A stretch of 42,227 nt of DNA, from positions 147,178-189,404 of the forward strand of contig BFEA01000430.1 of NCBI GenBank assembly GCA_003427395.1. Direction: 5' to 3'. The notes beneath the pieces were generated by a model. The model ran no database searches and was not told the origin of the DNA. It saw only the letters and a list, made by a program, of their open reading frames with translations. The position numbers and the translations under genes are program-made. Source of the DNA: Chara braunii. Lineage: Eukaryota; Streptophyta; Charophyceae; Charales; Characeae. This document shows, in pieces, positions 19,962 to 30,180 of this stretch (position 1 is its first letter; each line of letters starts with the position of its first letter).

Positions 19962-20711
19962 CTGAGAATGGGATGAGCCGCAGTTTTGGGATGGGAACAT
20001 GAGGAAACCACCGCGGAGCTATATTTTCTTGATTGAACAGGAGCAACATATTGTGCGGTGTGATTTCCAGCCTCCTAATCCATCACGAGATTATGGAGAC
20101 ATGAATCCATCACATTTATGTGACTCTACAAGGGTAATAATAATAAATAAAAAAAAACAATCTTTCGTAGATAGGACCCACCAGATGGATAGTATTTGGA
20201 TTACCCCGATGATTGCACTATCATACTTAGGCATTGACGGGTAATCACATGCAGGAAAACGCATATTGGAAGCAAGTCAGAGATGATTGTGGAGATGTGG
20301 TCGAGCCAAGAGTTCAAACTTCGGTCAGGAACCAGATCACTTGTTGATCTGCATGGTAGCAGTGGAATTTACTTGCAGAAGTTATTCATGGCAAGTTCAG
20401 TAGGCGTGATATACGATGATCATTCTTAGCCTTTCGTCAGTCTTCCGTCTTGGGACGACAATATAAGAAGTTTCTTCAGTCATACAGATTGAGAAGAAAT
20501 ACTTTGGCAAACCGGCTCATCAAGTCAAAGACCTGATCTCTGATAATTTGATATAAGGTATACGAATTTAGTTGTGTTGTTTTCATAACGATTGTCAAGG
20601 GACTGGAATTATATGTAAGGGTTTCACGCTTGCTTGAGACCGTCCTAGTTGACCAACGTATGCTCCGAACTTAGGAGATCAGCGCCCTAAGGGACGGACG
20701 GCGTTCGGGTC

Positions 20712-20732
20712 CACTCGGCCCTGAACCGAGTG
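20712..20732. repeat. Short perfect inverted repeat followed by T run
   Basis: CACTCGG, a 7-base loop, CCGAGTG, then TTTTT. It looks like an intrinsic terminator, but in this eukaryotic setting that meaning is not expected. Confidence 0.7.
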
Positions 20733-20818
20733 TTTTTCCTGCTGCAATCCCTCAATGTCACGGCCACAGGTAAGTACCGGCCCTGAGGGCCCAATGAACG
20801 AGCAAGTGCCCTTGCGGG

Positions 20819-20905
20819 CCACACACACATTCAAGCCAACCAGCACTCAGGCACGCATGGCCACACACACACTCAAGCCAACCAGCACTCAAACAAACAT
20901 GCAGT
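20819..20905. repeat. Two tandem units of about 42 bp
   Basis: Each unit is a CA run followed by TCAAGCCAACCAGCACTCA and a GCAT/CATGC-type end. The matching segments begin at 20831 and 20873. Confidence 0.85.
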
Positions 20906-21289
20906 CCAACAAGCGTGCACACACAGACTTAGTAACAAGCGGGAAACTCAGCAGGGCATTCAGTCTATGGGCAAAACTCAAAAATCAGTTGTGTTTCAGT
21001 CCATGTTTGGACGGGTCATCATATTAATTATTTTTCGGAATTGTGGTCATTCATCCGAATTAATTAATTCTTTTCTTTTTTACATTTCTTTTTCGTAATT
21101 CGAGAATAAATTTTCTCGTAAATTTATTTTCGATATTTTTTTTTTTGAAATACATCATGATCAATCAAATCCTTTTCGTAATTCTTTTTAGAAATCTCTT
21201 TCGATTTTTTTTAATTTTGTTTTGGAAGTACTTTCCTTTTGTTTGTTATTTTGAACTCCTCAACTTATCTGTATACCCTTAAAGCAAGC

Positions 21290-21960
21290 AAAGGGCCCAG
21301 CGTGACGCCCCCGTCGGGCCCAGCAGAAACCGGCGCAGAGGCGGCGGGTCCCAAACGGCGCGGCAGTGGAGGGGCGCGGGACAAGGAGGACGTGAGGCAG
21401 GGAAAATGCGAGCGGAGCCGGAGGCCTGCCCCAGGCAAGGGATAAAGGGCCTGGCGCGGCATTTCGCGGCGGCACCAGAGACCGGGGCGCGCGGAAACTG
21501 GCGGTGCCGGTTCGTGCAGGGGCAGCGCAAGGGAAAAACGGCGCAGGCCATAAGGGCACGCGGGGTTTTTTGCGTGGGCGCAGGGTAGCATGGCGCGGTG
21601 TGTGCGCGGGCCTGCACGCGTTTTCCCCTGGGCGCGGGACGAGGGAGGGTCTGTAGGGGGGGGAGGGGGCAGGGTACCGCATGTCATGGCCTGAAAGTGC
21701 CGCGCGGCCGACGAACTTTTTTGCTTGGGTGTGGGGGCCGCGGGACGACACATGGTCTGTAGGGGGGCACGGCCTACGGTAGGTGAGGTCCGGTTGTCGG
21801 TGAGGTCTGGCTGTTGGGAAGAACGGTCCACGCAGCGGCCATCTTTCACGTCGCGTGAGCTGGTGGATGGTGGAATGTCCATGTTGGAGCGCAACGACGC
21901 ACAGAACAGGCAGTGAGCAAGAGGCCGCAAGGGAAGCGCGCGCTGTCGAGCCGGAGCGGC
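21290..21960. other. GC-rich, CpG-rich block
   Basis: A sharp rise in GC and CpG compared with the A/T-rich DNA before it. Long open frames exist on both strands (for example minus 21751-21260), but their composition (Ala, Pro, Arg, Gly) follows base content. It could be an LTR U3 or a CpG-island-like block; no matching copy is present in the window. Confidence 0.4.
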
Positions 21961-21979
21961 CAACCTATAAAGTGTGGGA

Positions 21980-22304
21980 GAGGGCGAGAGAGAGAGAGAG
22001 TGCGGCGCGATCCTGAGCAACGATGCATGCTCGAGAGAGAGAGAGAGAAAGAGAAAGAGAGAGAGAGGGGGGGGGGGNNNNNNNNNNNNNNNNNNNNNNN
22101 NNNNNNNNNNNNNNNNNNNNNNNNNNNNNNNNNNNNNNNNNNNNNNNNNNNNNNNNNNNNNNNNNNNNNNNNNNNNNNNNNNNNNNNNNNNNNNNNNNNN
22201 NNNNNNNNNNNNNNNNNNNNNNNNNNNNNNNNNNNNNNNNNNNNNNNNNNNNNNNNNNNNNNNNNNNNNNNNNNNNNNNNNNNNNNNNCGCGCACGCGCG
22301 CGCG

Positions 22305-22372
<68 letters not shown>

Positions 22373-22498
22373 CACGGTTGATGAGGTCTGGCTGTCAGGA
22401 GGACGACGCATGGTTGAGAAAGAGAAAGAGAAAGAGAGAGCGAGAGAGAGGGAGACAAAAACATCAACGCGGTGTGTGTGGGAGACACAGAGAGAGAT

Positions 22499-22557
<59 letters not shown>

Positions 22558-22745
22558 CATATCGAAATATTCGCACAATCGAACGCCAAAATTCGCGAAA
22601 TGGCTGAACAAGGTATGTGTCTATGTATTGAATATCTCCAACACCTATCTTTCGCCCTTTCTTTTCCTCTTTCTGTATCCGTTCCTGCATTTTTTGAAAT
22701 GCTATGACATTGAATCACCGTTCAAAAGAAAAGAAGCAAAAGAGG

Positions 22746-22786
<41 letters not shown>

Positions 22787-22790
22787 AGAG
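21980..22790. repeat. GA dinucleotide repeat cluster with assembly gap
   Basis: At least five (GA)n or (GAAA)n runs (about 21987-22000, 22034-22068, 22307-22368, 22505-22556, 22749-22790) surround 211 Ns (22078-22288) and a CGCG run. The gap is likely a repeat collapse. Confidence 0.9.
22078..22288. other. Assembly gap (211 N)
   Basis: A run of N flanked by a G run on the left and alternating CG/CA on the right. The real length is unknown. Confidence 1.
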
Positions 22791-23328
22791 TTACATGCTG
22801 AAAGCCTACATACGGGCCCCTCACGGAACCCGAGGTTGGAATAGGGCCCCCAGGTCGCAACACCGCAACTTGAAGGCCCTATGGCATTTTTACTTGGGCC
22901 TGCATCTGAAAAACACCAGCTTTAGATTATTTTATATTCTTTTATTTATTTATTTGCTGCTGTTTTTCTAACGGTTGTACTGTTGTCCGTTTTGTGGCCA
23001 GGTACACATTTTAGGACCAGGGCCAGATTCAAGCCCAGAGGCTGAGCTCCTAAAAACGTTCGGACCTTTTCTTTTGTTTTCGAACAGATTGCTACCTGTT
23101 CGGACCCAGGCCGACGTTGAGGCTGGGTACGTTCGCACAGGACCGGTTCGAAGCCAGGTACCAGGAAACTGAATCCTGGACAGGGCCTGGACGTCTGGTA
23201 GGGACCCAGGCAGGCCGTTTTAGGCCAAGGGCTGAACCAGTTTCGAAGCCTGCGATTTGGACCGTGGATCGGATGTCGATCTGCACGGCCCAGAACGCAG
23301 GCCGTGGGTTTTTCTGTCCGAGCCCAGC

Positions 23329-23336
23329 TACATAAG
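23329..23336 (+). promoter_or_regulatory. Ret-2 LTR TATA-like box
   Basis: TACATAAG, present also in the 3' LTR copy near the window end. It sits after the GGCC-rich U3 and before the GA and TTC repeats. Confidence 0.45.
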
Positions 23337-23524
23337 CTGGGCCGTTGCCCAGTTCCGTGGACAGAAGGTACTAGGAGAAATCCAGCGTTATGCTGGTTCA
23401 GGAACTTGGCTGCTGCGCTATTTTGGAGACTCCCTGCTGCGCTATTTCGAGACGACAGCTGCGCTGCTCATCGGCCATGAGGCACAGCGCTGGAGGAGTC
23501 CAGCGCCGAGGAGGGTAGTGGAGT

Positions 23525-23525
<1 letters not shown>

Positions 23526-23558
<33 letters not shown>
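23526..23558. repeat. (GA)n microsatellite in LTR
   Basis: GA run in the R/U5 part of the Ret-2 LTR; the Ret-1 LTR has GA runs in the corresponding place. Confidence 0.95.
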
Positions 23559-23563
<5 letters not shown>

Positions 23564-23647
23564 ACTTACCCGCCCAGCGCCATAGCTGGCTCCGTGGTAC
23601 CTGCAAGTTCAGCCATCACCAGGTAAGTGCAGAAAGCGCCTAGCTTT

Positions 23648-23745
23648 CTTCTTCTTCTTCTTCTTCTTCTTCTTCTTCTCCTCTCCTCTTCTCCTCCTAC
23701 TCCTCCGAAGTTCTTCTTCTTCTTCTTCTTCTTCTTCTTCTTCTT
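23648..23745. repeat. (TTC)n/(TCC)n microsatellite in LTR
   Basis: Two TTC blocks separated by a TCC/TAC stretch, matching the layout at 4145-4253. Confidence 0.95.
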
Positions 23746-24237
23746 TATCAGAGTAGAGATAGAGGTAACTGCAGACATTGTTTGGACACGGCCTTCTGCC
23801 TTATTGGACGCGACATTCAGATCGGACTTACACTCTACATTGGGATTGAACTGTGTGTGACATTCGGAGATCAGACTTGGGTTGGACTTGGATACCTCTA
23901 TGTCCCTCCCCCCTTCTCTCTCNCATGTCTATGGATCTCTCCCCATGTGTGTGAGCGGAAGGGCAATCTTTCTGGTGTCTTGCCCTTCCGAAGTTTATCC
24001 CTTTCATGTTGTTGATTGTCCACGTGTCCTCTTGATACTAAATCTTCCGCTGCGCTGCTTCCCAGCCTATGATGATAATGATACGAATGTATTGTTGTTG
24101 ATTTCTCGTTGTTTCACTCTTTGCATTGTGCATATTGACACCTTGTGAATGTTGCACCTATGCTGCTGGTTGTTGCCACTTTCGTCATTGCTAGATCCTA
24201 GGCTTTCAGTGCATTTCACTTTCTGATATGCTACAAG

Positions 24238-24251
24238 TGGTATCGGAGCTA
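24238..24251 (+). promoter_or_regulatory. Primer-binding site for initiator-Met tRNA
   Basis: TGGTATCGGAGCTA lies two bases after the LTR end CTACA. Plant elements commonly use TGGTATCAGAGC, complementary to the 3' end of initiator tRNA-Met; this copy differs at one of the 12 core positions. Confidence 0.85.
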
Positions 24252-24269
24252 GTGCNATGAATCTTGGCA

Positions 24270-24390
24270 GCAACCAATCAATNGATTGATTNATTGGATT
24301 NGCGGTTTGCCACCAATCAATCTTCGATTGATTGATCAGTCAATCAGGAGGTTGATCGAACAATCGATCAATCAACCAGCAATCATCTGA

Positions 24391-24422
<32 letters not shown>

Positions 24423-24440
24423 AATTTGTTGATTGATTAT
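24270..24440. repeat. GATT/AATC tetranucleotide-rich leader
   Basis: Blocks of (GATT)n alternate with AATC-rich stretches, so many short inverted repeats exist. The block lies between the PBS and gag. It ends in about eight uninterrupted GATT units (near 24390-24422). Confidence 0.85.
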
Positions 24441-25086
24441 TTGGCAATTTTTTTTATCTTGGAAATTTCCTGGAGTTATTTATTTATTTATTTATTTATT
24501 TTTTTGAGAAATTATTTCTTTTTCTGAGAATTTTTTTTCGAGAAATTATTATTCTTTTCCGAAAATTTATTTTTCCGAGAAACTCTTTTTTTTTTCGTTC
24601 TGAGAATTCTTTTCCGAGAAAATTTTTTATTACCTTATTTAATTGTTAAATGTCTGCATTTTGACAAATTCGAGTCTTTTTCCGAAAAATGTCCCTCTAC
24701 ACCTTCACTGCGTAGGTTTGCAAATTCCGTTCTTTTTTTTCAAAAAAAAAAAAAAAACAACGGCATTTTTTTCCTTTCTGCAACCTACTTCTACTCTGAG
24801 TTGTGAAGATACTTCTTTTCTGATTCTCTGCAGTCGAGCACCGAAGGTTCACATTTGCTTTCTGCATCACCTTCGGTACCCAGTGGGATTGGACAGTCTG
24901 TTTCGAATTTTGATTTACTTCTTAATAAAAAATTATTATTTTTTTCTTTTTTGATTAGGGAACTGTTCAATTTGGGATATGTCCGATCCTTCCCACCTGT
25001 CTGCTGCCTACCTGTTCTTTCCCCTCCAGTCCGAATACTGGGCCAGTCTATCTGATTGGCCCATAGGTGACTCTTCAGAGCAGTGC
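24441..25086 (+). other. Ret-2 leader (untranslated)
   Basis: A/T-rich DNA with repeated TTTTCCGAGAAA words, (ATTT)n and a poly(A) stretch near 24740-24756. An open frame enters Gag from 24979. No other gene is seen. Confidence 0.5.
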
Positions 25087-25570
25087 ATGCCACGACTCAC
25101 TCGATCACATACCAAGACCATGGACCGGAAGGAGGGAGAATCCCTCCTGGCCTATGAGGAATGCCTGGCTGCTTTCATCCAGGAGGCCAATGACAGGGCT
25201 GCCGCCGCGGCCAAGGAACGTGGTCGGATTGAGCAAGAAGAGGAGGCCAAGCGACATAAGGAAGAACAGGACCGACTTCGTCAAGAGGAGGCAGACCTGC
25301 AGGCGGCAGCTGAATACCCGTCACGCCAGCGGGAACGACTGTTTACGCGGGAGACCGTGATCGGCGACGAGACCGCACATTGGGTGGAAATGGCATCTGC
25401 AGACGGGGCCCCGGAGACTGACAAAGGGCTGTCAGCCGTTGCACAGATCTCCCACGACCTCGTGGCCACCTGCAGGAGGAAATCCTTCACCTGCAGCAGA
25501 CAGTGGACCAGATGCTTACACCGCTGCAGGCGTTGGAGAAACAGCCAGCTGTTGTAGCAGCTCTGGAAGT
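25087..25570 (+). pseudogene. Ret-2 Gag N-terminal part
   Basis: The frame reads MPRLTRSHTKTMDRKEGES, then a long charged coiled-coil stretch with NDRAAAAAKER and KRHKEEQDRLRQEEADLQ, then RLFTRETVIGDE. The same domain starts Ret-4 Gag. The start at 25087 is preferred because homology with Ret-4 begins just after it; the frame is open further upstream. It loses its frame near 25480 and is cut by the insert at 25571, so the capsid and zinc knuckle are missing. Its likely role is particle assembly. Confidence 0.85.
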
Positions 25571-26091
25571 AGAGGATGCAAGGACCACCGGCGAGGGAAA
25601 AAAAAAAGTTCAAATATCGGAAGAAGAAGAAGAACGAGAAGAAGAAGAAGAAGAATTACAAGGAGAAGGAGAAGAAGACATATGTTACATGCCCAGTTGG
25701 GCGATGTACATGTAAAATCGAGGATCTGCAATGTGATAAAAAGGACTGAATGGACAATGCAATGCAAGTGGAATCTCAACAAGCAATGTGCATTTCGATA
25801 CATACAGAATGGTGCTTGATAGCGCAGGGAAGACTTAGCTACAGATCCTGAACTGACCGAGACTGAAATCTTTCACGTAGTACAAGATAGCGAAGCAGAA
25901 TGCTAGAATACTAATGACTAGTCCATTCAATGTTTCAACGCAGACCAAACATACATCCTGCTCATCACAAGTGTGAAGGGGCCTGGCGCTATACATAGAA
26001 AGAGGGCGCCAGGTCCAGACATGCACAGACGAATAGGAGGGGATCAGATGAAGAGGAGGGGGGAGATGGGAAAGTCGTCAACACCAAGGGA
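25571..26091 (-). mobile_element. Foreign LTR (U5) fragment replacing part of Ret-2 gag
   Basis: The stretch 25850-26091 is clearly similar to 9120-9350, the U5 part of the Ret-1 LTR, in the same minus orientation. Shared landmarks include AGTACAAGATAGC, GTGAAGGGGCCTGGCG and a GATGAAGA-GAGGGG block. The left part carries a GAA repeat (25619-25675). On either side the sequence is Ret-2 gag, but about 2.2 kb of gag present in Ret-4 is lacking, so an insertion with deletion, or recombination, took place. Confidence 0.75.
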
Positions 26092-27164
26092 TTCCTTCAC
26101 TGGTTGCTTCTCAAGGACAAGATACATGTGAGGCTTTCTCACCGTCCAGAGGTTATTCCGCCACTTCGTCTTCATCAAGGGATTCGGCAAGTGTGTTCAA
26201 CGAGAAGGCTTTGGACCCGCTCACGCCCGAGGACCTCGCTTGGGTTCCTCTCCCTACGACGGGCAACCTTCTGAGGCCGCAAAGCGCAGCACTATGCGCC
26301 CTCTTACACGAGTATCTTTCCTTCCATGCACCACCAACTTCGCCGACACTAGACGAAGTCGTGGTGGGGGACGTGCTTGGCTATGTTGCCAAGGTGGCCC
26401 ACGAGTTTGTCTCGCAACGGTACCAAGAAAACAACGCACTGTTGCTCTACGTCCGCATTCAAATTGGGCAGGCGGCCTGCAACGCTTTGCTAGATTGCGG
26501 CGCAACTCGCAACTTCATCAGCCAGTCCTTCATGACTCGGACTGGCCTTGGGGCACAAGTACGGAGGAAGTCACATCCGACGACGGTCGCTCTTGCCGAC
26601 GGTAAGACGAAACAGCTCTTAGACCGTTAGATCTCGGCTGCCCCGGTGTACTTAGCACCGCACGCATGTGAACCCGTCACTTTTGACGTGTTGGACACCG
26701 ACTTCAATGTCATTTTGGGGATGCCTTGGCTTTCTAGCGTGGACCACACGGTCAATTTCCATCGACGCACGCTCACAATTCGTGATGCAACTGGCGCCGA
26801 GGTCCCATGTACTATTCCTCCTCCTCGCTCTTCCATTCGGTGCCAAGTCGTGAGTGCCAAATCTTTTCGAGACACATGCCGTTTCGAGCATGTCGACGAG
26901 ATTGGCATCGCTTTTCTTCGAACCGTCCCGACGACCGACTCATCGTCCACGGATTTGTCTGCCCACCCCCGTGTGACCCGGTTGTTAGACGAGTTCTCGG
27001 ATGTTTTAGAGACACCCTCTGGTATAGTGCCGGACCGGCCGATCTCTCACGAGATCATACTTGAGGCCGGCGCCGTGCCACCTAAGGGATGCATTTATGG
27101 CATGTCCGAGGAGGAGCTCACGGTTCTCCGTCCGCAACTCGATGATCTTCTTGACAAGGGTTAG
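26092..27164 (+). pseudogene. Ret-2 gag-pol linker and retropepsin
   Basis: The linker reads ALDPLTPEDLAWVPLPTTG, followed by YVRIQIGQAACNALLDCGAT. The active-site loop is Asp-Cys-Gly-Ala-Thr near 26495, followed by RNFISQSFMTR. An amber codon (26628-26630) replaces the Tyr present in Ret-4. Then come VTFDVLDTDFNVILGMPWL (second protease motif) and the protease-RT connector ending in DDLLDKG and an amber codon at 27162-27164, where Ret-4 has Trp. The protease would normally cut the Gag-Pol polyprotein. Confidence 0.87.
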
Positions 27165-27441
27165 ATCCGCCCTAGCAGCTCACCTTACGGTGCGCCCGTT
27201 CTCTTCGTTCGGAAGAAGAACAAGGACCTTCGACCTTGTATTGACTATCGACGCCTCAACGCGCAAACCATCAAGAACGCGGCGCCTCTACCTCGCATTG
27301 ACAATTTTTCGAGGTTGGACCTCAAGTCGGGCTATCATCAGATTTCCATCCGCCTGCAAGATCGGTACAAAACCGCGTTTAAGACGCGATATGGGCATTT
27401 TGAGTGGGTAGTTATGCCTTTTGGCCTCACCAATGCCCCGG
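27165..27441 (+). pseudogene. Ret-2 reverse transcriptase, truncated
   Basis: It reads [20 protein letters not shown], then an internal deletion of about 30 bases before [14 protein letters not shown], and then [14 protein letters not shown], where homology to Ret-4 stops. The YLDD box, thumb, RNase H and integrase are absent. The next bases (TGTGCCGGACC) may be the end of another element's LTR. Confidence 0.88.
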
Positions 27442-27445
27442 TGTG

Positions 27446-28549
27446 CCGGACCCACCGGGATGGCGGTCCGACAGGATGGAGACGAAGGGTAGACGAGGGA
27501 GGAGATAGAGATGGAGCTGGAATGGAGAGCGCAGCTCCGACGCAGACTCAACACGCACGTACTCCAAGATCTGCAAAAGTGAAGAATAACGAAAAACAGA
27601 CAAGTGTTGGGGTATACCCCAGCGGACTGACTGACTGGACAGGACTGGCCTCGTACCGACAGTGGTACCGGGCAGGACTAGAACAGCACACAGCCTGGTC
27701 CCACAGGCCGAACTGGGCAAATAGCCAAATAGGCCCTGGCTGTAGGCCAGGTAGGCCAGGGCAAATGAAAGCCCGCTGCACGATCCTCAGACCTGTAATG
27801 GATCGCAAGAGCCATAAACACGCAATCCGCAAACTCTGCAATGAAGAAAGCTGAGAAATCTAAGATGCGGAGCATGCTCCATGCGGAGTCCATGTGATGC
27901 ATCCTAAGCTACATAATGTCAAAAGAAAAGCAAATGTATGATATACATATCCTAGCTAACAGCAGAAAATGAAATGTAGTATGATACAATCCTAAAGTCC
28001 TGGAGGCAGTGGCCTCAGTGCTGAAAGGAAAAGGGCAATATGTCACAAGATAATGTCATGTTGCTGAACCACTGAGAATGGGATGGTCTCAAAGGGGGTG
28101 AATGCAGCCTAAGAATCGAAACTCCTAAAGGCAGTTACACATGAACGTGGGATAGGTCATCAGGCTCAAGGTGGGAGAGTGGTAGCGAAACAAAACCAAT
28201 GACCCTAACAAATAGACCATCAAGGCGGGTAATGCTCGACAAAAGGGTGACACCATGCAGGGTCGATCATGAAAAGGGGGAGCCTGGAATCGGGTGGAGC
28301 TATGCCGGACTGGAGGCATGCAATAGCCGGCGCTAGGGTGACGAGGGCAGTGGGTGGTGGAAACATGCACACGACTCACCGACTGGGAGAGGGAGCTAGA
28401 TCTGGGAGCAAGGAAGCCAAAATAACGCTACGGTCCCAATGCCTATGCGATACCAAGGGAGAGCCAAACTCAACGAGACCCAGCTAAGTGAGAACCATCA
28501 TGCGACAGAGGCAAGGGAGTATACAGGGTAGGGTGGTGACGTGAAGTAG
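27446..28549 (-). other. Possible Ret-3 3' UTR and 3' LTR
   Basis: On the minus strand the stretch ends GGTCCGGCACA at the break of Ret-2 (plus strand TGTGCC), which suits an LTR 3' end. It also contains GGCCTGGTC/CCAGGCC-rich DNA like the U3 of the other elements. A palindrome GGAGCATGCTCC lies near 27870. No PPT and no second copy near 35-36 kb were found, so the call is tentative. Confidence 0.35.
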
Positions 28550-30180
28550 TCATGTCCAAAGTAGCTGAAGTCGTCCATGACGTCGTTGAAGTACCAGTCG
28601 AGTCGATGTCGAAACAGAGCCGCAGAACGCTGACATCATGGAGAAGAGTTGATAATGGAGTACCTGATAGTGTGAGTCAGTGGGGAAAGATAGAGGATAA
28701 GAGTGCCAGTCATCGTAACGCGAAGGGCGACGATGAGTGCGCTGTGGACGCTCGGAGGCGACCATTTGTGGCTGAGGAACGGCCTCAGAGGGAGTGGGCT
28801 CGTCCTCAGCAATCTCCTCAGCCGGAGGAGGAGGACGAGGGTCAGTCAACTGAGTAGAAGTAGATGTCTCAGCACGACGAGCACGATCATATGCACGCAC
28901 CAACATCCTGGCGTGCTGCAAGTGCTCGAGGGGCTCCCAAGTAGCCTCCTCATCAGGGTAGCCCTTCCAACGCACAAGGTACTCGATGCATAGAGGGGTA
29001 TCGTCAGTAACTCGGCGTGATACGATATCGGAAACAACGAACTTCTCGTGACCGTCCACCATGATAGGTGGAGGGCGCTCATAAGGGCATCCAGCGAAGC
29101 GCTCGGACGGTCTGCGATAAGGACGCAGCAAGGAGACGTGGGAAACATCGTGTACGCGAGCATGTCAAAGGTCATCAAGTAGCTTCACACGGAAGCTGAC
29201 CGGACTAGCGGCATTATCAGAACCAACGGCCTGAAGGATGCGGCATGGACCGAAGAAACGACGCCTGAACTTGCGAAGCGTATCTGCTTCGAGTTGTAAG
29301 TGGCGTGCGTCGACCAGCACATCGTCACCGACTTTGAATGGATGATCCATTCGTGATCGGTTCGCTCGTGCGGCCATGCGAGTCTAGGAGTCGGCTAAAC
29401 TCTCATGTGCGCGCTTCATAATCGCCGCCATGTGGGCGATCCAATCGTCAAGCGCAAGGCAACGAATGTCTGGGCGCAACCGCGATGGTCGTAGGAAATC
29501 CGCGGGTACGCGAGGGTGGTAGCCGAGGTCGCAATAGAATGGCGACATCCCCGTGGCTGGCGAAACAACGTGGTTGTACGCAATCTTCGTGTGGGCTAAG
29601 TGTAAGTCCCACTGCTGGTCATCCCTAACAAACTTTCGGAGGATATTACCGAGAGTTTTATTGGCAACCTCAGTCTGACCATCCGTCTGAGGTTGGTAAG
29701 ACGATGAGGAGCGGAGCTAGGATCCGTACACCTCGTGTAGGCGTCGCCAGAATGTGCTGGTAAAGCGCGGGTCACGGTCGGAGATGATGCTCTGGGGTAA
29801 GTCGTGATCTCTCACCACTCGATCGAAGACGATGTCGACGACCTCACGAGCGCTAATGCGATAGCGGCACGGGACAAAATGTGCACACTTCGTGAAGCGA
29901 TCGATGACGACCAAGATAGCATCATGACCGCGCTCAATGGGTGGGCGGAGGGGACCACTGAAATCCATCGAGATGGACTGCCAACGACCCTCAGGTATGG
30001 GTAGGGGCTGAAGTAACCCATACGGAAGGTGGTTCACACTGTTCACCTCCAGGCACGTAGGACACTCCTGGATTTAGGCTTTGACAAAGTCCTTGGACTT
30101 CGGCCAGACGTATAGGCGGCAAACACGAGCCATCGTCGGCAGCTGCCTGGTCCTGGAACTCTGCTACAGCCTGGACGCGG
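28550..30180 (-). pseudogene. Ret-3 integrase with C-terminal chromodomain
   Basis: The HHCC zinc finger is damaged by a deletion and frame change near 30.14 kb; only CPTCLEVN-type residues remain of its CC half. The core has ISMDFSGPLRPP (first Asp), SIISDRDPRFTS (second Asp) and DGQTEVANKT (Glu). Stops interrupt near 29714, 29380 and 29163. A GPF/Y-like module (FRRRFFGPCRIL) follows. The chromodomain reads FVVSDIVSRRV, then CIEYLVRWKGYPDEEATWEP, with all aromatic landmarks (28.87-29.05 kb). Chromodomains of this type bind methylated histone tails and target insertion. A Pro-rich tail ends at 28550. Confidence 0.9.

Larger units (their letters stand above)
20000..21289. other. Non-coding DNA with short repeats
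   Basis: No supported gene. It contains the stem-loop at 20712, the 42-base tandem repeat at 20819-20905, and an A/T-rich stretch (21025-21245) with repeated TTTTCG/AATTC words. Those words resemble the leader DNA downstream of the Ret-2 PBS (24.5-24.6 kb), so this may be a remnant of another element's leader. Confidence 0.4.
22790..24235 (+). repeat. Ret-2 5' LTR
   Basis: About 1446 bases, from GTTACATGCTGAAAGCC (right after a GA run, with the leading T lost) to GCTACA, two bases before the PBS. The first 590 bases match 41636-42227 with roughly 20-25 substitutions and one 15-base indel by hand count. It contains a TACATAAG box, GA and TTC repeats, GACATT motifs and an SNP-like N. Confidence 0.9.
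22790..27441 (+). mobile_element. Ret-2, truncated Ty3/gypsy element
   Basis: 5' LTR, PBS, long A/T-rich leader, Gag N-terminus, a foreign LTR insert, gag-pol linker, protease and the first part of RT, all on the plus strand. It stops abruptly inside RT at LTNAP (27441). It is the same family as Ret-4: Gag and protease match closely residue by residue, and the LTR matches the one at 41636. The rest of pol and the 3' LTR are missing. Confidence 0.9.

Noticed and set aside
20712-20737. Stem-loop plus T run resembling a bacterial terminator
   Set aside because: The surroundings are clearly eukaryotic and no gene ends there; kept only as an inverted repeat.
21265-22707. Long open frames on both strands spanning the N gap
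   Set aside because: Ns and GA/CT repeats have no stops; no protein features outside the repeats.
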